Positions 57,723 through 64,000 of a stretch of 64,000 bases of DNA are shown here, in pieces. The stretch comes from Ktedonobacter robiniae (GTDB lineage: Bacteria; Chloroflexota; Ktedonobacteria; Ktedonobacterales; Ktedonobacteraceae). The notes beneath the pieces were generated by a model that was not told the origin of the DNA, made no database searches, and saw only the letters and a program-made list of their open reading frames with translations. A program made the position numbers and the translations under genes. The stretch covers positions 806,001-870,000 of the forward strand of contig NZ_BNJG01000001.1 in assembly GCF_016587375.1 (NCBI RefSeq), written 5' to 3'. Each line of letters begins with the position of its first letter. Position 1 is the first letter of the stretch.

Positions 57723-58280
57723 TTAGACACGCTCTACGTACTGACCCGTGCTGGTATTCACACGAATCGAGTCTTCGCTAGAAACAAACAAGGGTACCTG
57801 TACTACGAGACCCGTCTCGGTCGTCGCGGGCTTCGTACCACCTGTAGCGGTATCGCCTTTGAAGCCAGGCTCGGTATAGGTTATTTTGAGTACGACCTTT
57901 TCAGGCAGCTCCACCGAGATAGGCTCTTCGTTGTAACGAATGATGTCAAGCTCAAGATTATCAATAAGATAATCCTTGGCATTGCCCAGTTGAGCCTCAT
58001 TCAGGACAATATCATCATACGTGCTGGTATCCATAAAATGATACAGGTCATCGGCATTGTACTGATAGGTGACGGTCGAGCGATCCAGATAGAGGCGTTT
58101 GAACTTATCGCCAGCGTCACATGTACGATCAAAAATCGCGCCGCTACGCAGGTTACGCAACTTCAGGCGCACGATAGCACCACCACGGCCAATTTTCACG
58201 TGCTGCCACTCGAGAATCGTGCAAGGATTCCCTTCAAACTCGATTGTGACGCCTTTTTTCAGGTCACCGGTGGAAATCAT
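57723..58280 (-). CDS. efp: Elongation factor P, Arg-type loop
   Basis: A 185-residue EF-P. Domain I starts ISTGDLKKGVTIEFEGNPCT, and the three beta-barrel domains follow, ending in a TGQYVERV tail. The modification loop is VKIGRGGAIVRLK, so the residue at the position of E. coli Lys34 is Arg. EF-P with Arg there is rhamnosylated by EarP in some proteobacteria; EarP is not known from this group and no earP-like gene is near. It rescues ribosomes stalled at Pro-Pro. It is upstream of the accB-like gene, as efp-accB is in many Gram-positive genomes. Confidence 0.94.
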   Translation of the reverse strand: MISTGDLKKGVTIEFEGNPCTILEWQHVKIGRGGAIVRLKLRNLRSGAIFDRTCDAGDKFKRLYLDRSTVTYQYNADDLYHFMDTSTYDDIVLNEAQLGNAKDYLIDNLELDIIRYNEEPISVELPEKVVLKITYTEPGFKGDTATGGTKPATTETGLVVQVPLFVSSEDSIRVNTSTGQYVERV

Positions 58281-58343
58281 TCAGAAAACTCCTTTGACAT
58301 TGAATGACCAATGGTCGTTCATCTGTATTTCTGTAGCAGAAAG

Positions 58344-58787
58344 CTACTTTTGTTCTTGTAAGAAGGCCACAAGCGCCTCCAGTGCCAGGAGATAGCCACG
58401 CCAACCCAGGCCCGCGATATGCCCATAGCTAATGGGAGCAATCACAGACTCATGACGAAAAGGCTCCCGGGCATAGATATTGCTCAAATGGACCTCGATG
58501 ATGGGTAGCCTGGTGCCCGCAAGCGCGTCGCGCAAAGCATACGAGTAGTGCGTAAAGGCACCAGGATTAATAATTATGCCCTCTACGCGCTCGGCATACT
58601 GCTGAATGGTGTCGATCAGCACACCTTCATGGTTGGACTGCACACACTCTACTGTCGCTCCCAGGCTGGCCGCTCGCTCCCGCAAACGCGCCTGGATCTG
58701 CTCGAGTGTCACACTGCCATATATCCCTGGGTCGCGCTTCCCCAACGTATTCAGGTTAGGCCCATTTAAAACCAGAATCTCCGCCAT
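58344..58787 (-). CDS. aroQ: 3-dehydroquinate dehydratase, type II
   Basis: A 147-residue flavodoxin-like enzyme. [20 protein letters not shown] with the catalytic Tyr, [17 protein letters not shown] and the His-containing [18 protein letters not shown] are all typical. It removes water from 3-dehydroquinate in the shikimate pathway. Its ATG lies 3 bases after the stop of the aroKB fusion, so the pair is clearly coupled. Confidence 0.96.
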   Translation of the reverse strand: MAEILVLNGPNLNTLGKRDPGIYGSVTLEQIQARLRERAASLGATVECVQSNHEGVLIDTIQQYAERVEGIIINPGAFTHYSYALRDALAGTRLPIIEVHLSNIYAREPFRHESVIAPISYGHIAGLGWRGYLLALEALVAFLQEQK

Positions 58788-58790
58788 CGC

Positions 58791-60455
58791 CTATGACCTC
58801 GCTTCAGCGAAAAAATCTGTGACCACGCGCTCGACAAGATCATCAGGCATCTCGGTAATGACGACTTCGCCAATCCGTCGGGGCATGATCCAACGAATAC
58901 GTTTGCCCACCACTTTCTTATCCAGGCGCGTTTTCGCCAGTATATCCTGCGCCCGCACCGACCCCCGGTAACGCGTGGGGAGTCCCAACGATGCGAGAAG
59001 TGCGTTCTGTCGCTGTTCTTCTTTCGCACTCCACATGCCAGCCTCACGTGCCATCTCAGCCGCAGCCACCATACCCAGAGAAACCGCCTCGCCATGCAAC
59101 CATTCTCCGTATCCCGCGACACTTTCCAGTGCATGGGCAACGGTATGGCCATAATTCAAGATGGCACGCAGGCCGCTCTCAGTCTCGTCTTCTTCAATAA
59201 CCTGCACTTTGAGGTCGATGCAGCGAGCCACAATCTGAACCAGCAAGGAAGCAGGAAGGGACGAGAAATCGCGCAAAGCGTCTTTGTAGGTCTCCAAAAG
59301 CGCAAATAGCTTAGCGTCGAGTATGATACCATACTTTACAACTTCTGCCCATCCCTCTGTACGCTCTCGCTCTGGCAGCGTCAGCAGGGTCCTGGGGTCC
59401 ACCAGGACCAGGCGTGGATGGTAGAAGGCACCGATCAGGTTCTTGCCCTGGCGATGGTTGATACCGGTCTTGCCGCCGATGGCCGCATCCACCTGGGCCA
59501 GTAGCGAGGTTGGCACCTGAATCAGGGGTACGCCGCGCAGGTAGGTGGCCGCGGCAAATCCGACCAGGTCACCAATGACACCACCGCCAAGCGCGATTAG
59601 AACTTCGCGCCGCTCAGCATGGTGCTCAAGCAGCCAGTCGTAGATCGCCTGTAGCTGTTCAGGTGATTTGCTCGCCTCGCCTGCCGGGACTGTGTAGAGA
59701 TAGGGTTCAAATCCCTGTTGCTTCAGGCTATGCACAACCTGCTCGCCATAAAGTGCGCGCAGATTGCTATCCGTAAAGAGGAAGACCCGCGAGGGCAGTC
59801 CCAACTGTGTCAGATACTGCGGGAGTCGCTCCAGCCCTCCCCAATCCACCACGGTGTCATAGCCTCTACCAATGTGAACATGCCTGACAACAGGCGCCCC
59901 GTCCCTCGACGCGTCAGCAGCGTTTACCATAGCCATAATCTCCATAGCCACCCGTTCCACGCTCCGGCCATGAGTCTGGCATACCAGGTCAGCCTCCTCA
60001 TACCAGGCGCGACGGGTCGCGTATAAATTTCGCAATGTGGCCAGGGGGTCGGGACCGGCCAGCAGAGGCCGGATCTCGGGCGAGGTACTCTTGGCAAGAG
60101 AATATGTATGCTGCGCTCGCAAGCGCTCAAGAGCCACCTCAGGCTCCGTTTGCAAGTAGACCCGAACTCCACGCTCGGCCATCAGCCTGCGATTCTCCTC
60201 GCGCACCACCAGCCCCCCGCCTGTTGCCACAATCGCGCCCTCCTCATTTTGCGCGACACGCGCCAGGACACGACGCTCACACTCGCGAAAATACGCCTCA
60301 CCATGCCGGGTGAAAATCTCGGGGATACCCACGCCCTCTTCTTGCTCAACGAGAGCATCAATGTCAAGTAAGGGTCGCCGCAACTCTTGCGCAAGTAGGC
60401 GGCCCACCGTGCTCTTCCCGCTCCCTGAAAGCCCAATTAAAAAAATATGTCGCAT
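58791..60455 (-). CDS. aroKB: Shikimate kinase - 3-dehydroquinate synthase fusion
   Basis: A 554-residue fusion. Residues 1-170 are shikimate kinase: P-loop LIGLSGSGKSTVGRLL, DIDALVEQEEG and VATGGGLVVREENRRL. A linker (about 170-190) leads to a dehydroquinate synthase: ALGGGVIGDLVGFAAATYLR, PTSLLAQVDAAIGGKTGIN and LNYGHTVAHALESVAG supply the NAD and zinc sites. The two halves catalyse steps 2 and 5 of the shikimate pathway. This fusion is the first gene of the operon with aroQ. No internal stop or start is seen that would suggest separate genes. Confidence 0.96.
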   Translation of the reverse strand: MRHIFLIGLSGSGKSTVGRLLAQELRRPLLDIDALVEQEEGVGIPEIFTRHGEAYFRECERRVLARVAQNEEGAIVATGGGLVVREENRRLMAERGVRVYLQTEPEVALERLRAQHTYSLAKSTSPEIRPLLAGPDPLATLRNLYATRRAWYEEADLVCQTHGRSVERVAMEIMAMVNAADASRDGAPVVRHVHIGRGYDTVVDWGGLERLPQYLTQLGLPSRVFLFTDSNLRALYGEQVVHSLKQQGFEPYLYTVPAGEASKSPEQLQAIYDWLLEHHAERREVLIALGGGVIGDLVGFAAATYLRGVPLIQVPTSLLAQVDAAIGGKTGINHRQGKNLIGAFYHPRLVLVDPRTLLTLPERERTEGWAEVVKYGIILDAKLFALLETYKDALRDFSSLPASLLVQIVARCIDLKVQVIEEDETESGLRAILNYGHTVAHALESVAGYGEWLHGEAVSLGMVAAAEMAREAGMWSAKEEQRQNALLASLGLPTRYRGSVRAQDILAKTRLDKKVVGKRIRWIMPRRIGEVVITEMPDDLVERVVTDFFAEARS

Positions 60456-60553
60456 GGCGCTATTGTAACATTAAACGGCTACCGTGTGTATCATCTACGT
60501 TGAGAAGCCATGGCTAGGGAGTACTTTCAACTTGACAATCGGGGGAGTGTCAT

Positions 60554-60615
60554 AGTAAAGGAGAGTGGGCCTGTATGGCGGCATCTGTCGCCATACAGGC
60601 CCACTCTCCTTTACT
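60554..60615. terminator. Long hairpin, 27-bp perfect arms, 3' of the CHAP gene
   Basis: AGTAAAGGAGAGTGGGCCTG starts arm 60554-60580; the complement is 60589-60615, with an 8-base loop. It is 15 bases past the CHAP stop on the minus strand and 98 bases upstream of the aroKB start. Confidence 0.82.
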
Positions 60616-60630
60616 CCTTCTACAATGCCC

Positions 60631-63159
60631 TTAGTACAATTCCTGGTTGTGGATATCGGTACTAAGCGTTGAGGCCAGGTTGAACGTGGTAGTATCCAGG
60701 GAGCTGACATACTGCTCGGAGGAGGGGGCCACGCCCTGGCGCTCAAAGGCGCGCGTACGGTTATCATAGACCTTAAACTGGCGGCCAAAGGAGAAGATAT
60801 ATTGCTGTAGCTGGCCCGTCTCACGATTGAGGACCAGGATATCATCTCCGTTCGCGCACTGGCCCTGGCCCAAACACTGGGAGCGGTCGGTAAATGAACC
60901 CACCAGGACTTGCCAGTGCTGGTCCCAGCTCTTTGTGACATATTGATGCGACACTTGTAGCGTATCATCAAAGGCCAGGAACGTGCTCTGCCCCGCCTCA
61001 GGATCATAGAGCATAGCGCCTGTTGAAGAGGTGCCAAAGCTCCCCACATATAGCAGGAGATTCTGCCCCCAGTCGGAGTAATCCACGCTCTGATCAACCG
61101 TGAGATCCGCCTTCAGGAACCTGATCTGCGCGCTACCGCTACTGGGATCATACAGAAGAATTTGTGCCCGCCCAGAGGCGTTAAAGTCTCCGCTGTAGAC
61201 CATCCAGTTACCACTCAGATCACTCATATCCTGCTGCTTAGTTACCTTGAGCGAGCCATCCAGACCCAGCATACGCCCCTGACCATCGATGCGATCATAG
61301 AGGAAGATGCCATCCTGATCGGGTCCTATGAAGCGACCCACGTACACCTCCCAGCTCGCGTGCCAGAGCGTATACACCTGGCGATGTTTGACCTGGAAGT
61401 TCTGGTCAAAATCGAGCATGATCACATTGGCGGTCTTTCCCTGCATCTCCCAATCGGCAAGGCTGGTGCCACTGAGATCACCATTCGAGCCATCCACGCT
61501 ACTGGTATGGCTTGTGGCGGGAATAGTATATGCCGTAGGCTCCACGGTACTCTTCGCCTGTGTAGGTTGCGTCGCTGGTGTATTTGTCGGCGATGGTGTT
61601 TGCGTCGAAGTAGGCGATGGCGCGACTGTAGGCGTTGGCGCGGCCGGCGTCGGGGTAGGCGTTGGCGTTGCCGTTGGGCTGGGTGTCGGTGTTGCCGTTG
61701 GTATTGGAGACGGCGTCACTGTAGGCGTTGGAGACGGCGTCGGACTTGGTGTCGGTGACGGCGTCGGTGACGGGGTAGGGCTGGGCGTCTTTGTCGGCGT
61801 CGGTGTCGGACTCGGCGTCTTCGTTGGTGTTGGTGTCTTTGTATGAGTTGGCGCTGGCGTTGGCGTTGACGTTGTAGTGCCTGGATCAGTGGGAGTGGTG
61901 CCGCTTGTATCCCCACCATTATCCGTCGAATCGCTGGTCCCTGGATCATAGGCACTGGGATCGGCAAAACGGTTATACATCATAACAGAGCTACGCTTGC
62001 CATCGAAACGACCAACATAGAGCTCCCATCCCGGCCCCTCGCCATCAAGGACGACATGCTTTTTTATCGTCAAAGAGGCCGTTAAGCTGATAAGGTGAAG
62101 CTTGCCTGTATCCCGATCATAGAGCAAGATATCCGATGCACCTGTGCCATCGAAGTCGCCCACGTGAATATCGAGCGACGAACCCCACTTGCCCGCTGGC
62201 ACAGTAGAGTCACCTAAATCCACCAGTTTAGGGGCGCCTGGATTCATTCGCACGCCATGTGATATGCCATCATCAGAATTAGGCACAAAGGTTCCCGCCA
62301 GCGTTCGGCGCTTCTCCAACTGTAAGACCTGCAATTGCCCTTGCTTACGGTCATAGAGCAGGAGATCGCTATAGCCACTCCCAGTAAAGTCGGCATTAAA
62401 CTCCTGATCGGAGGAAGCGGGAGAGAGTCCTAGCGAGATGCGGCTGGAGGTATAGGTCGTAGTAGCACTGGATGAGTTCAGTAGTGCGTTTGTCTGCTGC
62501 ACCTGGGAACTCACATTGGGTGAAGTGCCAGCCAGCCTGGCAAAATGCTGGGTATCAAGCGTACGAGGGAAATAGATAAAGCGCAGCTGCCCATTCTGAA
62601 AATGGGTCGAGTTGATATAGTTTGTGTTGTAGTCGCGCCCGACATGCATGTAGGTAGTATCGCCATAATTTTGATAGGTCACATCAAAGGTCTGGCCATC
62701 GGGATACACAGAAGAGACAAAGGCCACATGCCCCGGCGCTCCATAGGCCCAGACCCCATCGGCGACTGGAAAGACGGCTATCGCGCCCAGGCGTGGAACC
62801 GTACCTACTGCTAATCCCGCCCGTGTGGCGTCTACGGCCCATTCAGCGGCATTACCCCAGTTACGCGGGAGATCGTACCCCAATAAATGCCACTGCTGCC
62901 ACGCCCACCAGGTGCAATTGCCGCCGGTAGGAAACGGACCAGGGCATATGGGATAGGGGTTGCTATCGGGCGAGAATGTGACACGCTGGCACGATGTATC
63001 GACCGTCGCGACCGTATGCTGCTCCGCCTTGGCATAGGTCACTGAACTATTCCAGGGCGCAAACTCAATCGCGACAAGCGCACAAATAAATATAAGACTA
63101 CACACATGTAAGACCAGGCGCCTACGTTGGACAACAGGTCTGCGAACACCAGGAAACAT
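60631..63159 (-). CDS. Secreted CHAP-domain protein with FG-GAP/VCBS-like repeats and PT linker
   Basis: An 842-residue exported protein. A basic N-terminus and hydrophobic stretch ([19 protein letters not shown]) make a signal or anchor. The CHAP amidase domain (about 70-200) has the catalytic Cys in [15 protein letters not shown] and the His in [11 protein letters not shown]. The rest contains at least seven FG-GAP/VCBS-like units such as [20 protein letters not shown] and [20 protein letters not shown]. Roughly 123 residues in the middle (about 408-531) are almost only Pro, Thr and Ser ([10 protein letters not shown] type), a stiff linker. CHAP enzymes cut peptidoglycan peptide bonds. It may act as a cell wall hydrolase on a propeller-like scaffold. 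Confidence 0.88.
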   Translation of the reverse strand: MFPGVRRPVVQRRRLVLHVCSLIFICALVAIEFAPWNSSVTYAKAEQHTVATVDTSCQRVTFSPDSNPYPICPGPFPTGGNCTWWAWQQWHLLGYDLPRNWGNAAEWAVDATRAGLAVGTVPRLGAIAVFPVADGVWAYGAPGHVAFVSSVYPDGQTFDVTYQNYGDTTYMHVGRDYNTNYINSTHFQNGQLRFIYFPRTLDTQHFARLAGTSPNVSSQVQQTNALLNSSSATTTYTSSRISLGLSPASSDQEFNADFTGSGYSDLLLYDRKQGQLQVLQLEKRRTLAGTFVPNSDDGISHGVRMNPGAPKLVDLGDSTVPAGKWGSSLDIHVGDFDGTGASDILLYDRDTGKLHLISLTASLTIKKHVVLDGEGPGWELYVGRFDGKRSSVMMYNRFADPSAYDPGTSDSTDNGGDTSGTTPTDPGTTTSTPTPAPTHTKTPTPTKTPSPTPTPTKTPSPTPSPTPSPTPSPTPSPTPTVTPSPIPTATPTPSPTATPTPTPTPAAPTPTVAPSPTSTQTPSPTNTPATQPTQAKSTVEPTAYTIPATSHTSSVDGSNGDLSGTSLADWEMQGKTANVIMLDFDQNFQVKHRQVYTLWHASWEVYVGRFIGPDQDGIFLYDRIDGQGRMLGLDGSLKVTKQQDMSDLSGNWMVYSGDFNASGRAQILLYDPSSGSAQIRFLKADLTVDQSVDYSDWGQNLLLYVGSFGTSSTGAMLYDPEAGQSTFLAFDDTLQVSHQYVTKSWDQHWQVLVGSFTDRSQCLGQGQCANGDDILVLNRETGQLQQYIFSFGRQFKVYDNRTRAFERQGVAPSSEQYVSSLDTTTFNLASTLSTDIHNQELY

Positions 63160-63471
63160 ACTAAGAATCCCTTCTCAAAAGGAAAAATAACAGGAACAAT
63201 CCTCGTCCTTCTTATAAAGGAAACCAATAGTAGTATCGCTTGCTTCATACCACTGGACGCATTCAGGCATGTCTTGCGCCTCAAAAAGTATAGCACCATA
63301 TCTATGTATGGGCAAGCAAAAACGAACAGAATCAGGACCTATCGCTTATCGGTGAGCATGCCCGAGGGCGCGCTATACGTTACTTCTCCTCGTCAGAAAA
63401 GAAGCTAGAAATTCCCTTGCCATAGATCGGATAGGAATTTTCCCGGCGCGAAAAAAGAGCTAGAAAACCTA
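63160..63471. other. Upstream region of CHAP gene and tRNA
   Basis: About 310 bases with no supported ORF or clear RNA. It must contain the minus-strand promoter of the CHAP gene, which I could not place. Confidence 0.4.
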
Positions 63472-63500
63472 TTGACAAAGTAGAGCCACAATGATATTAT
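63472..63500 (+). promoter_or_regulatory. Predicted promoter of tRNA-Val
   Basis: TTGACA (63472-63477) and TATTAT (63495-63500) lie 17 bases apart, with TGA giving an extended -10. It is 14 bases upstream of the tRNA 5' end. Confidence 0.85.
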
Positions 63501-63514
63501 TCTCCATGTCGAGA

Positions 63515-63588
63515 GGGCGATTAGCTCAGTTGGTTAGAGCGCCACGTTGACATCGTGGAGGTCACAGATTCGAGTTCTGTATCGCCCA
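63515..63588 (+). tRNA. tRNA-Val (GAC)
   Basis: GGGCGAT pairs with ATCGCCC as the acceptor stem, followed by the discriminator A. The anticodon arm CCACG-TTGACAT-CGTGG puts GAC at 63549-63551 (Val, GTC/GTT codons). D-arm GCTC...GAGC and T-arm ACAGA-TTCGAGT-TCTGT are complete. CCA is not encoded. Confidence 0.97.
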
Positions 63589-63595
63589 TTTTTTC

Positions 63596-63623
63596 AAGCG
63601 GCTTCGTATGAAGCCGCTTTTTT
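63596..63623 (+). terminator. Rho-independent terminator of tRNA-Val
   Basis: AAGCGGCTTC (63596-63605) and GAAGCCGCTT (63610-63619) with a 4-base loop; the final two T bases of the stem run into a T6 tract. Confidence 0.95.
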
Positions 63624-63688
63624 GTGCATGCTCACCTACCAGCAACCTCTCCCGCCATATCCCACAAATAGCACCTATTTTTGAGGTC

Positions 63689-63766
63689 ATATATATAAAG
63701 CCCGGCAGGAACGCTAGAGCCACGTCTATGATGGCTCCTGGCGTTCTTGCCGGGCTTTATATATAT
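63689..63766. terminator. Long hairpin, 26-position arms (one wobble), between convergent genes
   Basis: ATATATATAAAGCCCGGCAG starts arm 63689-63714; the complement is 63741-63766. A GAGCCA/TGGCTC inner stem follows. It lies between the tRNA gene and the stop of the minus-strand gene at 63775. Confidence 0.82.
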
Positions 63767-63774
63767 CATTTAAG

Positions 63775-64000
63775 CTAGCGGGACGCGGGCAGGATAGGCA
63801 GGTTCATGCCCTCGTCGCGGGTACGGTGTGTGCCAGCCACGTCTTTGATGCCACCCTCAGGATAGACCAGCTTGGCCTCACCCTCAGGCAGCAGACTCGC
63901 AACCTCTTTGAGGACAGCGTCCAGGAACTGGTCTTCAGGAACGGTTTTAATGACCTGTCCCTTGCGGAAGATGACGCCCTTGCCCTTACCACCAGCCAGG
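63775..64000 (-). CDS. C-terminal end of an unidentified gene, cut by the window edge
   Basis: The minus frame is open from the window edge to a TAG at 63775 (about 74 residues seen). The visible end begins LAGGKGKGVIFRKGQVIKTV and finishes MNLPILPASR, with GTHRTRDEGM before it. Codon use is like its neighbours. I do not recognise the family from this fragment. Confidence 0.6.
   Translation of the reverse strand, partial: LAGGKGKGVIFRKGQVIKTVPEDQFLDAVLKEVASLLPEGEAKLVYPEGGIKDVAGTHRTRDEGMNLPILPASR

Noticed and set aside
61565..61935. Tandem DNA repeat or CRISPR-like pattern
   Set aside because: The regularity comes from Pro/Thr codons of the CHAP protein's linker; there are no spaced direct repeats.

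Overview
This window looks like chromosome from a Ktedonobacteria-type Chloroflexota. GC content is moderately high. The gene families fit that group: a MalT-like LuxR ATPase regulator, a YukD/EsaB-like domain joined to WD40 repeats, an archaeal-looking serine hydroxymethyltransferase, a Thermus-like acyl-CoA ligase, a K+-independent H+-pyrophosphatase, a fused shikimate kinase/dehydroquinate synthase, and a secreted CHAP protein with FG-GAP-like repeats. This assignment comes from gene content only; there is no rRNA here. No phage, IS element, CRISPR array or defence island is visible.

Layout. 1-4.6 kb: truncated MBL hydrolase, a small conserved protein, a frameshifted LuxR regulator divergent from an autoregulated MerR gene. 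4.6-13 kb: MFS exporter, lipoate-ligase-like protein, PIG-L deacetylase, membrane C39-like protein, a degenerate asparagine synthetase, acyl-CoA ligase. 13-17.6 kb: folP-folC and a polyprenyl diphosphate synthase. 17.6-24 kb: YukD-WD40 protein, secreted M28 peptidase, frameshifted CBS-DRTGG pyrophosphatase. 24-32 kb: hppA, PLD lipoprotein, ABM protein, ligA-APH(frameshifted)-GNAT. 32-43 kb: MarR, glyA-like, EF-G-like, two MFS transporters, LON-domain protein, YqeY, nitrilase-like hydrolase, nucleotidyltransferase. 43-48 kb: thioredoxin/NHL protein, Nudix, P5C dehydrogenase and an MBL hydrolase. 48-54 kb: a polysaccharide precursor block (aminotransferase, dehydrogenase, acetyltransferase, divergent sugar-phosphate transferase) and an orphan OmpR-type regulator. 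55-60.5 kb: an operon aroKB-aroQ-efp-accB-like-xseA-xseB-DUF212. 60.6-64 kb: CHAP/FG-GAP protein, tRNA-Val(GAC) and the 3' end of an unidentified gene.

The strongest non-coding signal is a set of more than 20 hairpins, most with long, perfect or nearly perfect arms (about 18-32 bp). They all lie just after gene 3' ends or between convergent genes, never between divergent starts. Their arm sequences nearly all differ, most lack a U-tract, and several are preceded by a shared short 5-bp-stem/triloop module whose stem covaries. One subfamily (three copies near 7.8, 32.1 and 43.5 kb) is a MITE-like repeat whose two arms have changed together.

Three genes (LuxR, family II pyrophosphatase, aminoglycoside-phosphotransferase-like) are each broken by one missing C in a C-run. 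That pattern points to a systematic sequencing error more than to true decay. Several familiar proteins lack a key residue: the biotin carrier has Asn for the biotinyl Lys, the AsnB homologue has no Cys2 and a degenerate PP-loop, and EF-P carries Arg at the modified position.
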